From Lachnospiraceae bacterium (GTDB lineage Bacteria; Bacillota; Clostridia; Lachnospirales; Lachnospiraceae): a stretch of 49,619 bases of DNA. The position numbers and the translations under genes are program-made. Positions within the stretch are counted from its first letter, which is position 1, and each line of letters starts with the position of its first letter. The stretch spans positions 1 to 49,619 of the forward strand of contig JAFSCH010000055.1 in NCBI GenBank assembly GCA_017436865.1, in the 5' to 3' direction. The notes under the pieces were generated by a model. That model was not told the origin of the DNA. It made no database searches and was given only the letters and a program-made list of their open reading frames with translations. Below are positions 9,463-17,545 of the stretch, piece by piece.

Positions 9463-9923
9463 TAGAGTAGAGAAATAACAGTAAATGCTATTTCCCTCTC
9501 TTTGATCCGTACGTACGTGTCTCGTATACGGCTCTACAACTTACATTTCAACATTACTTAGGTAATAAGATAAAGGATTTAGCAACCCTGCTGAGTCCTT
9601 TATTTTTGTTTCAAGCAACTCTTTACTGATAATGAAATTTACAACATTCATACCACTTCTTCTGTACCATCCATGTCTGAAATTGGCTACTTTGTAAATA
9701 TCTTCATGGCTAAATCCCATTTGATACTTTCTGTTTAGATAACTGATAGCAGTCCGCCTTGTGGTACACCAGTTTTTGTTGCTTTCTCCAATCCGTTTTC
9801 CATTACTCCTGCACGCAGATATTTGCGTATAAGGTTTAATGTAGTGCTATCGTTTATCTGCTCCCTAAGTATCTGCATTAACTTGTCATGATTTACCTTA
9901 TCAAAGAATGCCTTGCTTGGCAC
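9463..9923 (-). mobile_element. 3' remnant of a group II intron (maturase tail plus domain V/VI)
   Basis: Read on the minus strand, 9923-9735 encodes the reverse-transcriptase piece AFFDKVNHDKLM through TKTGVPQGGLLS. After a frameshift, the end of an LtrA-like maturase follows to TAA at 9543-9541 (QMGFSHEDIYKVANFRHGWY, then NVVNFIISKELLETK). Further on lies GAGCCGTAT...GTACGGATC (9534-9504), the domain V hairpin of bacterial group II introns, and then a domain VI-like hairpin (about 9490-9468). The 5' ribozyme domains and the N-terminal RT are absent, and the middle of RT, including the YADD block, is gone. The element cannot move by itself. It lies just 3' of the flavin reductase gene, antisense. 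Confidence 0.88.
9504..9534 (-). ncRNA. Group II intron domain V hairpin
   Basis: On the minus strand GAGCCGTATACG and CGTACGTACGGATC form the 34-nt-class catalytic hairpin found at the 3' end of group II introns. It is placed correctly downstream of the maturase stop codon. The short loop differs from the usual GNAA tetraloop, so activity is doubtful. Confidence 0.75.
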
Positions 9924-9932
9924 ACACTATTA

Positions 9933-9964
9933 AAATGGTGCGTCTAACGGCGCACCATTTTTCT
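9933..9964. terminator. Intrinsic terminator at the intron remnant's truncated edge
   Basis: Arms AAATGGTGCG (9933-9942) and CGCACCATTT (9951-9960) are exact reverse complements and are followed by T residues on the plus strand. It lies 10 bp beyond the truncated 5' edge of the intron remnant. It may be the original terminator of the TetR-flavin reductase operon, since some group II introns insert beside terminators. Confidence 0.8.
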
Positions 9965-10687
9965 TACTCCCTTCCTTTTTTGTATCTCATAATTATCACA
10001 CATTATCAATCTTCGCTATTGCTTAATCTCCACCTACCTATTCATACATATTAGTAAAAACATAAAATTTTCTTATGGCATAACATATATTTTATGTCTC
10101 TATTCTTTTAGCAATTTTTCTCAAATGTTTTCTTTTTTTCTTTTTTTGTTTTTTCTGCATAAATCTTTATTTATATTTTTCATATTCTACTTTCCATTCT
10201 TTATTATACTTTTTTAAACCAAATAACCGTCATTTTTTCATATCTATAAAAAATTTATTTGTTCTCTACTTTTTCTTGTTTTTTACTTTTTACTCATTGA
10301 GTCAATTATCATTTTGAATATATTTGTATTATTACTTTTATATATTTTAAGTATATTGACATATTGAGTCACCAATCTTATTTGTCTTTCACATACAATT
10401 TCTTTGATTTTACTATAAATTTTAGTCTTCAATTGACTCAATTACTCTATAAATTCCATTTATATCTTTACCGTTATTCTTTTATACCTTCATTTCTTTT
10501 AATTTATGAAAGTTATTTATGTTAATAATGATACATTTCTTTCATAAATATTTTTACATAACAGATATTATTATATAAATATGTTATGTAAATCATTGTC
10601 TTTCTTATAATATATTTCCTGTTTAGTAGAATTTTGTTGACTTTATACCATTTCTCTTTAATAATAATTCTATGGAGGTAGAAATAT
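9965..10687. promoter_or_regulatory. AT-rich control region: two inverted iterons, three palindromes, long inverted repeat
   Basis: No gene is visible. The region holds: (a) two 17-bp iterons on the minus strand at 10226-10242 (reverse complement TATGAAAAAATGACGGT) and 10470-10486 (TATAAAAGAATAACGGT), the same motif as the array at 14982-15902; (b) palindromes ATTGAGTCAAT at 10296-10306 and ATTGACTCAAT at 10432-10442, with a half-degenerate copy ATTGAGTCA at 10363-10371, spaced 67 and 69 bp; (c) an 11-bp inverted repeat, TTTACATAACA (10553-10563) and TGTTATGTAAA (10582-10592). Items b and c lie upstream of the XRE gene and are candidate operators. The ribosome binding site TGGAGG is at 10672-10677. 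Confidence 0.7.
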
Positions 10688-11497
10688 ATGGAATATAAAA
10701 ATCATACACAGCAAATTAGAAAAGGCGATCCGCTAGCCAAAATAAGCAACGCAAAAAATCATAATTCTTTGTCTCAACCAAATCAGTTTATTGGTTATAA
10801 ATTAAATACTAGACTTAGAGCATTACGTACCGCAAAAGGATGGTCTCAATCAGAATTAGGCGAAAAATTAGGTGAGACTTTAGGTCAAACAAGCAAAATC
10901 CCAACCTCAACCATTGCCAGTTGGGAACATAAAAATCCTTCTTTAGCTAAGATTCCTTCTCCCGAAAAAATAGAAGCTCTTTCAAAGCTTTTTCATGTTA
11001 CCATCGACTATTTAAAAGGTCTTTCAGATGACCCCAAAAGAACAGCCATTGAATTTATTTCTACACAATCACAAATAAAAAATATTGAAATCCTTCCTCA
11101 GGAACTTGCGCAACATATGGGTGAGCCCATTTGGATTGCAAGTGATTCTTATAATGGTTGGATGTTATTGACAACATACTATGAATTAATTGATTCATCC
11201 GGTGTAACACACTCCGTACATGATATTCGTCAGCAAAATGCGACATTTTCCATTTTTCCTCCTTGTCACGTATATTTCAAGCAGGTATATAATAGATATG
11301 TCATTCCAGAAACTCAAATCCGCAATTACCGCGATAAAATGTGGGTTTGTATCAATTCTCCTGATCCTAAAATGCAAGAACTTAATGGTTGGTATACAAG
11401 AACCCCTGATGGTTTAGGTGTAAAAGGTAAATCTATTTTATCTTTTGATTCCTATTTTGACTTATGGCTTGCTTATACAACTCCATTATCTGACTAA
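10688..11497 (+). CDS. XRE-family DNA-binding protein with unknown C-terminal domain
   Basis: This 269-residue protein has a basic N-terminal arm of about 35 residues, then a lambda-Cro/XRE helix-turn-helix at roughly 38-100 (LRALRTAKGWSQSELGEKLG, then IPTSTIASWEHK, then KIEALSKLFHVTIDYLKGLS). The last 150 residues contain HMGEPIWIASDSYNGWMLL and several conserved-looking aromatic positions, but I recognise no domain. It sits alone between the control region with iterons and the AT-rich tract, ends at a perfect terminator, and points toward parAB. Its place within the replicon-maintenance block suggests a copy-number, replication or partition regulator. That is inference; an unrelated phage-type repressor is the alternative. 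Confidence 0.75.
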   Translation: MEYKNHTQQIRKGDPLAKISNAKNHNSLSQPNQFIGYKLNTRLRALRTAKGWSQSELGEKLGETLGQTSKIPTSTIASWEHKNPSLAKIPSPEKIEALSKLFHVTIDYLKGLSDDPKRTAIEFISTQSQIKNIEILPQELAQHMGEPIWIASDSYNGWMLLTTYYELIDSSGVTHSVHDIRQQNATFSIFPPCHVYFKQVYNRYVIPETQIRNYRDKMWVCINSPDPKMQELNGWYTRTPDGLGVKGKSILSFDSYFDLWLAYTTPLSD

Positions 11498-11500
11498 GAT

Positions 11501-11528
11501 AAACCCATCTATAGATGGGTTTTTTTTA
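11501..11528 (+). terminator. Intrinsic terminator of the XRE gene
   Basis: AAACCCATC and GATGGGTTT (11501-11519 plus following base) form a 9-bp stem with a TATA loop, followed by an unbroken run of T residues. It begins 3 bp after the stop codon at 11497. Confidence 0.92.
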
Positions 11529-11920
11529 TAGAGTATATATTACATGATATAATTTCCATTACATTTTCTCATACATTATGTAATATATTTTATAATTTAT
11601 TATGTTTAGTTTCAATAATTTATAAAATCATTATATTACTATATATACTAACCTTATTATTATATTATTTATACCATGTATATAACATTACTAATTGTAA
11701 TACATTATATAACATTGCCACAAATACATTGCATATTATATATTATGATATATTACGTACTATATTGTTGAACATATTTTAAAAAAACTTTTTGTATTAT
11801 ATAACATATTATAATACATTTGCAAGAAACAATGTATTATATTTCATTTTGTAATATAGAGTATATTATCTATTATTACATATATTATAAAAGAAGCATT
11901 TTATAATATATGTAAAGGGC

Positions 11921-12015
11921 TTTATTGTTAAAACACTTCATGGTAAGTTATATTCTATAATATATTATGTAATATATTATAAATTTCATTGACTTATTTG
12001 TATTTTAACAATAAA
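11921..12015. repeat. Concentric nested inverted repeat
   Basis: Outer arms TTTATTGTTAAAA (11921-11933) and TTTTAACAATAAA (12003-12015) are exact reverse complements. The inner palindrome has 12-bp arms TATAATATATTA (11956-11967) and TAATATATTATA (11970-11981). Both share the same centre at about 11968, so the whole block can fold as one large cruciform. Confidence 0.8.
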
Positions 12016-12024
12016 TGAATCTAA

Positions 12025-12072
12025 TTTTTTTGATATAATAATACTATAAACGTAATTATTATATCAAAAAAA
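12025..12072. repeat. 18-bp perfect stem with 12-base loop
   Basis: TTTTTTTGATATAATAAT (12025-12042) and ATTATTATATCAAAAAAA (12055-12072) are exact reverse complements around a 12-base loop. The T run precedes the stem on either strand, so it is not arranged as an intrinsic terminator. It lies 10 bp from the nested repeat at 11921-12015. Confidence 0.85.
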
Positions 12073-13180
12073 GCTTGATTATTCAACAAATTTTATGTAT
12101 TATATTTTATATGCTATCATTTATTATTTATTATAATAAATGATATATTTTATCTTATCATTTATATCTTTACATTTTACAAGAGAGTAATAATTTTTTT
12201 AATTATTTTATTGTATATTATGTATTACAAGATATATGCTAAATAGTATAACGCATTGTATGGCATGATATAATTTTAATTTCATGGTGTTGTATGTTAT
12301 ACGTTGGTGAATATATTTTTTTAATATATTATATAATACATTATGTATTATACTTAGGGTTACTTTTACTTTTGCATCAATATGTAATACAATTAAGATT
12401 ACTATTATTTTTAGTATTATTATTTGTATTACACGGTGTAATGATATTATTGTTGTTATTTCCATTTGCAATAAGCATCTTATTGCTGTATGTGATATTA
12501 TTAGTATGTTTCATATTAACATCAATACGTTTACTAATATTTATAATAATAATATAACTATTTTGATATATACATTCCATTACTATTACAAATAAGGCTT
12601 GCATTATCATCACTTTTACATCGTATACATTGTACACGTAATGTATCTTGTATATATATGATATATTAGTATTACACATATATTATATATATATATGATA
12701 ATATATTACTAATTCAAATACAATTAGTAATACGTTTGGTAATAGACGTGATATTATTAATTTTTATGTTATTATGTGAATTGCGGCAATTCCTATTAAA
12801 ATAGTTGTAATGCATTACATTCTATATTCTTGCGTATATTATGTAATGTATTACTTGTTATTAGATGTGGTGTATTTTTTAATATATTTTGTATTACATT
12901 GTATTATATATTCTATAGGACATTTTAAAATGTGTTCGAAATGTAAATGGTATTACTTTTTCTAATAATAGTATAAATACACATTGTTGTATAATGTAAA
13001 TTATTAAATGTGTACATTATGATAATGTGTAATATAATAATTAACATAAAATAAAGTAAGATACTTGATATATGATAAAGTTTGTGCTATATTATTAATA
13101 CTAAAACGCAATATATGATATTCTTTTTTCATATATTGTGACTAAAATGACTTAAAACAAGTAAGAAGGGTAGTAGATTT

Positions 13181-13978
13181 ATGAAAACAATTGCTTTTGG
13201 AACACTAAAAGGCGGAACCGGAAAGACAACAACTTGCTTCAATTTAGCAGGCACACTGGCTTTGGATCCAAATAATAAGATTTTATTAGTTGACGGTGAT
13301 CCACAATGTAACTTAACTAATGACATTGGTATTGATTGCTCTGATATGAATAGAAATAACATTCGTACAATATTTGAGAACAAAAAAATTGATCCATCTG
13401 AGCTTATTGTTAAGGGTGCTATTGATGAGTTGCCAAATGTTGACATAATTCCATCTAATATCCTTTTAATTAAAACAGAAATGCAACTTGTCAGTATTGC
13501 AGGTAGAGAAAAGCTTTTAGCTAACTATTTCTCTAAAAACAGCGATTTCTTCTCTCAATACACACATGTTATTTTTGATACCAATCCAAATTTAGGTGTT
13601 GTAAATCAGAATATTTTTTACTTTGTAGATTCCATTATTTTGGTTTCAGATGTATCTTTGAATGCTATTCAAGGAGCTGAATTGTTCTCATTCCTTTGGG
13701 AAGAAAATATTGAAGATTTGGGTATTGAAAATAATATAAAAGCATTAATAATAAACAATTTTGATAAACGAATTAATCTTGCAAAAGATCTTCAGGATTA
13801 CTATTTATCCGAAGAAGAATTTAAAGATATTTTAGTTGAAACACCTATTCCTGGCTCTGTTGCCATGAAAGACACATCCCTGAGCCATTTACCAATTGTC
13901 GTCTTACAGCCACAGCATCAAGCTGCCATTGCGGTAAGAAGAGTTGTTAAAGAATTAGTATCACGGGAGGTTTTCTAA
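13181..13978 (+). CDS. parA: ParA-family partition ATPase
   Basis: This 265-residue protein carries the deviant Walker A motif KGGTGKTTT at residues 10-18 with the signature lysine K10, the Walker A' block LLVDGDPQCNLT at 35-46, and the Walker B strand VIFDTNP at 130-136. This is the MinD/ParA class that moves plasmid or chromosome cargo on the nucleoid by ATP-dependent DNA binding. No N-terminal helix-turn-helix is present, which resembles type Ib or chromosomal ParA. Its stop codon is immediately followed by the ATG of the ParB-like gene, so they are co-translated. The unusually AT-rich upstream tract and the iteron array downstream point to a complete partition locus. Confidence 0.93.
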   Translation: MKTIAFGTLKGGTGKTTTCFNLAGTLALDPNNKILLVDGDPQCNLTNDIGIDCSDMNRNNIRTIFENKKIDPSELIVKGAIDELPNVDIIPSNILLIKTEMQLVSIAGREKLLANYFSKNSDFFSQYTHVIFDTNPNLGVVNQNIFYFVDSIILVSDVSLNAIQGAELFSFLWEENIEDLGIENNIKALIINNFDKRINLAKDLQDYYLSEEEFKDILVETPIPGSVAMKDTSLSHLPIVVLQPQHQAAIAVRRVVKELVSREVF

Positions 13979-14860
13979 ATGAATCAATTTAAAAGAGCAA
14001 AACAAAAGGCATTAGACTCAGGTCATCAGGTAGAAAATATTACAGATATACAGACTGCTGGTGTTAAACCTCCAGCCAAAGAAGAAAAAAGCACAAAAGA
14101 AACACAAGAAAAGCCAATAGAAACTCCGATACCTGCACCTATAAAGGTTGAATCTCCGGTTGTTGAAGCTCCAGCTCCTGTCATAACCGAGATTCAGGAT
14201 GTTTCTGATTCAGCTCCTGTAATATCCGAAACACCTGTTGTTGCAGATTCTACTCCTTTTATAACCGAAGCTCAGGTTGCAACAGAGTCTAGTCCTATGA
14301 TAACCGAGGCTACAAATGTATCCGAGCTTACTCCAGTTATCACAGAATCTGCTTCTGTGATAACGGAAACTCAGGTTAAAACTGAACCCGTTCCTGTTAA
14401 AGTTGAAACACCTCTAACTATCACCTCTATTCCTGTTAGAAATGAAGTTCCAACTACAACAGAACCTATTCAAAAACCACTAGCAACCCCGGTTGCTGTT
14501 ATTCCTCAACCTGTTTATGAAGAACCGATATTGGAACCCGTAGTTGAAGTACAACAACCGCAGACAACTCCAATACCAGTTCCTGTTAAAATTGCACCTG
14601 CACCTAGCACTCAAGAGGTTGTATATACAGCACCTCCAACGGTTACAACTACTCAGCCAACTGCAAAACCTTCTACAGGTAAAAAAAATATTCCAAATAT
14701 CTTTGCACCTAAGAACGAAGCAAAGTCTATGAGAAAATCTCTTGTACTTAAACCTACTTCTGTAAAAATTGCAGAAAATTACTGTGCAAAAAATGGTGGT
14801 TCTTTCAATGAATTAATTCAAACACTATTAGATAATTTTATTGATGAATACGGCTTATAG
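13979..14860 (+). CDS. ParB-like centromere-binding protein with 13-residue repeats and RHH tail
   Basis: This 293-residue protein starts directly after the parA stop codon. Residues 1-45 are basic and polar. Residues 66-117 form four tandem 13-residue units (APVITEIQDVSDS, APVISETPVVADS, TPFITEAQVATES, SPMITEATNVSEL) with a partial fifth. A Pro/Val/Thr-rich linker continues to about 235. The last 45 residues (SMRKSLVLKPTSVKIAENYC, then FNELIQTLLDNFIDEYG) look like a ribbon-helix-helix DNA-binding domain. No ParB-type CTPase or HTH domain is present. Position and the RHH fold suggest an adaptor linking ParA to the iterons just downstream. The long disordered repeat linker is unusual for this class. 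The function assignment rests on context. Confidence 0.8.
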   Translation: MNQFKRAKQKALDSGHQVENITDIQTAGVKPPAKEEKSTKETQEKPIETPIPAPIKVESPVVEAPAPVITEIQDVSDSAPVISETPVVADSTPFITEAQVATESSPMITEATNVSELTPVITESASVITETQVKTEPVPVKVETPLTITSIPVRNEVPTTTEPIQKPLATPVAVIPQPVYEEPILEPVVEVQQPQTTPIPVPVKIAPAPSTQEVVYTAPPTVTTTQPTAKPSTGKKNIPNIFAPKNEAKSMRKSLVLKPTSVKIAENYCAKNGGSFNELIQTLLDNFIDEYGL

Positions 14861-14863
14861 TAA

Positions 14864-14888
14864 AAAGGACCGTTTATCGGTCTTTTTT
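14864..14888 (+). terminator. Intrinsic terminator of the parAB operon
   Basis: AAAGGACCG (14864-14872) pairs with CGGTCTTTT (14878-14886) with one G-T position, followed by T residues. It begins 3 bp after the stop codon of the ParB-like gene. Confidence 0.85.
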
Positions 14889-14981
14889 ATATTGAAATAT
14901 TCTACTATTCAGTAGAACTAACGTTACTTTTTAGTTAATTACGGTATTTATAGCGTTTTTGACTTGTGTAGTCATATTAGG

Positions 14982-15902
14982 TGTGAAAAAATCACGGTGA
15001 AATGCTTAAATGCATAAGATATAAAAAAATAACTGTTAGGTAAGTTGAATTTTTAAGCATTTTATTATATACAGCTTTTTAAAGGAATGAATAAATGACG
15101 GTAAATATATTTATATTATTTGACTCTTGTAGTCATTTAATTGTTTTTTTAATCTTATCTTGTTTTTTAAAACCCTTGATTTTACGCTATTTCGAGATAA
15201 GATATGAAAATTCAACGGTATTTTAAGTAAGATATGAAATTTTCACGGTTATACAATGTCAAAATTTACTTTTATGTAGAACAATTTGAAAGCTATGAAA
15301 GAATTACGGTTCAAAATAGAGATATTTTAAGCAGATGAGTCAAAAAGGTATAAAAAATTTACGGTAATAATTTGTCAAGAAATGAAAAAATTACGGTTCA
15401 TTTTTTATTTAATAAAATATTTTCTGTTAAGCTATGATAAATTGACGGTATAAAATATACAGCAAATAAAGCCTTTCATAGAGATTTAGTAAGATATGAA
15501 TAAATAACGGTAAATGAAACATTTCAATTTGGTTATTTATATTATTAACTATATTGCTATAAACATTCAAATGGAAAGCAAGTTATATTGCCTAAAAGTA
15601 TTTATCTAATGAATATGATTGGTTTAATTATAATTTTCTACAACTATGTTGTATGAAATAGTATGATATTAAGTATGAAAATGTATGATATGTATGATTA
15701 TGTATGAGGGATATGGTAGAACCCAGTATTTATATGAGATAGAGCCATTTTGCTATGAAAAAATCACGGTTAAGTCATGAATGAATAACGGTTATTAAAT
15801 GAAAAAATCACGGTTAGGATATGAAATAATGGCTGATAAGGTATGTAAGAACCACAGTTAAGCCATGAAATGACAACGGTAAGGCTGTGAAAGATTAACG
15901 GT
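14982..15902 (+). repeat. Array of about 17 iterons, 17-bp consensus TATGAAAAAATNACGGT
   Basis: Copies start at 14982, 15019 (degenerate), 15086, 15203, 15233, 15294, 15349, 15381, 15433, 15495, 15754, 15776, 15798, 15820 (degenerate), 15842 (ends ACAGT), 15864 and 15886. All are on the plus strand, and most end in the invariant ACGGT. The last seven are exactly 22 bp apart; the earlier ones have irregular gaps of 30-67 bp or more. The block has no gene. Such arrays are binding sites for plasmid Rep proteins (replication iterons) or for RHH/HTH centromere-binding proteins. Direct position after parAB favours a centromere; the strict 22-bp period also fits an origin. Confidence 0.9.
15651..15707 (+). 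repeat. Six GTATGA words at near-helical spacing
   Basis: GTATGA occurs at 15651, 15661, 15673, 15683, 15692 and 15702, that is every 9-12 bp, in the gap between the irregular and the 22-bp-phased iterons. TATGA is also the left end of the iteron, so these may be half-sites on one face of the helix. Confidence 0.7.
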
Positions 15903-16215
15903 ATGGAAATTAATATAAAAATAGTAATATTTATGTACACCATATGGTAGAAAATATAATACTCCTATTTTGAAGGAAAAAATTCAAAAATACAACAAAA
16001 TATGACAATATCTTATAAAAACTTATGTAAATCTGAATGAAAAATGCAAGTTATGTTTTACATATTTTATCCAATTAACAATAATACTATTCAAAACATA
16101 AAATGTGTTAGAGTGTAATACTATCTATTTCATTTGAAATTTAGTATAATAAATACATTGAAAAGAAAGGGATTACTGGAAGAAAACGAACAGTAATAAG
16201 AAGGGCTAGATTACC

Positions 16216-17499
16216 ATGAAGGAAAGAGAAATACAGCAGAATGAATGGTATAAAATGGATCTATCTGCTGTTGTATATCCGACATTACAAAGAAGGGATT
16301 TTTCCTCTGTATATCGTTTATCAGTAGTATTGAAAGAAAAGGTTAATCCTAGAATACTTCAGCAGGCTGTTAATATTGGCTTAAAACGATTTCCGACTTA
16401 TAAGGTTGCAATTCGGAAAGGAGTATTTTGGAGATATTTGGAACCAAACAATAGGCCTGGTCCTTTTGTCATGAAAGATATCAAGAATCCATGTATGCCT
16501 ATGCCCTTTAAGTCAAATAACAGATATCCGATTCGATTCTATTATTATGAAAAGAGAATTGCATTTGAGGCACATCATTCTTTAGGAGATGGAACAGGTG
16601 GCATGTATGTACTTCATACAGTGCTGGCAGTTTATTTTAGATTGTTGGGTATACCTGTAAAACCAGGAGGCTTTGTACTAGATGTAGATGAGAAACCAGA
16701 TGCTGAAGAATTAGAGGATGCATATATTCGCTATGCAAGTGCTAAGGTATGTCCACCTCGAATTGGAGAAAAAGCATATCGTATTTGTGGAACAAAAGAA
16801 CCGTTTTATACGTTAAATATCATTGACGGTATTATTTCAGTGCAGGAAGTGAAAAAAGTTGCAGCATCTTATCATGTGACAATAACAGAATATTTGAATG
16901 CAGTATTGCTATATGCATTGATGCAAAAACAAGAGAAGGATTCACCTTATAGATATAGACCTGTAAAGATTGCAATGCCAGTTAACTTAAGGCAGTTTTT
17001 CCCTTCAAAGACTTTAAGGAATTTTATTACAATGGTGTATCCGTCAATCGATCCAAGACTTGGCGAGTATACTTTTGAGGAAATTGTAGAGCAAGTGCAT
17101 AATTTCATGAGATATTATATAACTGAAAAGTTTATGAGGGGAGATATTACAACAAATTATGCAACAAGAGCAAATCCGATTATTAGGATTGCTCCGTTAT
17201 TTATTAAAGATATTGTGGTTAGAGAGTTTTATCGAATGGTACAGGATAAAAATTCATCAGCAGGATTAACAAATATGGGAGTTATGAAGGTTAATCCAGA
17301 TATGGAGCCATATATAGAACGTTTTGATATTTATATGGGACAGCCGTTTTCTACTAGAACCAATTGTGCCATTATAAGCTTTCAGGATACACTCACGATT
17401 AATTTTGCAAGCAGTATCAAGGAAGCAGAAATAGAGCAGTTCTTCTTTCGAAAGCTAGTAAAGGATGGAATACATGTAAGGATTGAAAGTAACCGATAA
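16216..17499 (+). CDS. Condensation-fold acyltransferase (alcohol acetyltransferase-like)
   Basis: This 427-residue protein contains AHHSLGDGTGG at about residues 118-128, the HHxxxDG catalytic motif of CoA-dependent acyltransferases and NRPS condensation domains. The second histidine acts as base, and the C-terminal half has the matching MPVNLRQFFP block. It is stand-alone, without carrier proteins, like the alcohol acetyltransferase/Pap-type group, so it probably moves an acyl group from CoA to a small hydroxyl or amine acceptor. The next gene, 46 bp downstream, encodes a zinc-ribbon membrane protein. The pair looks like one operon and may act on a membrane-associated product. The acceptor is unknown. 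Confidence 0.75.
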   Translation: MKEREIQQNEWYKMDLSAVVYPTLQRRDFSSVYRLSVVLKEKVNPRILQQAVNIGLKRFPTYKVAIRKGVFWRYLEPNNRPGPFVMKDIKNPCMPMPFKSNNRYPIRFYYYEKRIAFEAHHSLGDGTGGMYVLHTVLAVYFRLLGIPVKPGGFVLDVDEKPDAEELEDAYIRYASAKVCPPRIGEKAYRICGTKEPFYTLNIIDGIISVQEVKKVAASYHVTITEYLNAVLLYALMQKQEKDSPYRYRPVKIAMPVNLRQFFPSKTLRNFITMVYPSIDPRLGEYTFEEIVEQVHNFMRYYITEKFMRGDITTNYATRANPIIRIAPLFIKDIVVREFYRMVQDKNSSAGLTNMGVMKVNPDMEPYIERFDIYMGQPFSTRTNCAIISFQDTLTINFASSIKEAEIEQFFFRKLVKDGIHVRIESNR

Positions 17500-17545
17500 G
17501 TATTGGGGCAGGAAGAATTAAGAATAAGTGTGTCGGGAGGAAAAA

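Larger units (their letters stand above)
11529..13180. other. 1.6-kb extremely AT-rich non-coding tract with many dyads
   Basis: Two 60-base lines that I counted contain 6 (12121-12180) and 11 (12301-12360) G/C bases, far below the flanking genes. The apparent ORFs here are repetitive Ile/Leu/Tyr strings on both strands without ribosome binding sites and are not genes. The tract is full of TAATAC/GTATTA words, several forming exact palindromes: 12334-12350 (arms TAATACAT), 12806-12819 (TGTAATGCATTACA) and 11956-11981 (arms TATAATATATTA). The parA promoter must lie near the right end. An easily melted, dyad-rich stretch next to parAB and iterons is what a replication origin or segregation site would look like; no origin has been shown. 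Confidence 0.7.

Noticed and set aside
12025-12072. Intrinsic terminator
   Set aside because: The T run precedes the stem on both strands, so no U tract follows the hairpin in either direction.
12208-12679. Overlapping open frames of 87-100 codons on both strands in the AT-rich tract
   Set aside because: They are repetitive Ile/Leu/Tyr/Asn strings from low-complexity DNA, have no ribosome binding site, and are open on both strands at once.
14982-15902. CRISPR array
   Set aside because: Repeats are 17 bp and degenerate, gaps are as short as 5 bp or irregular, there are no cas genes, and the repeats adjoin parAB.
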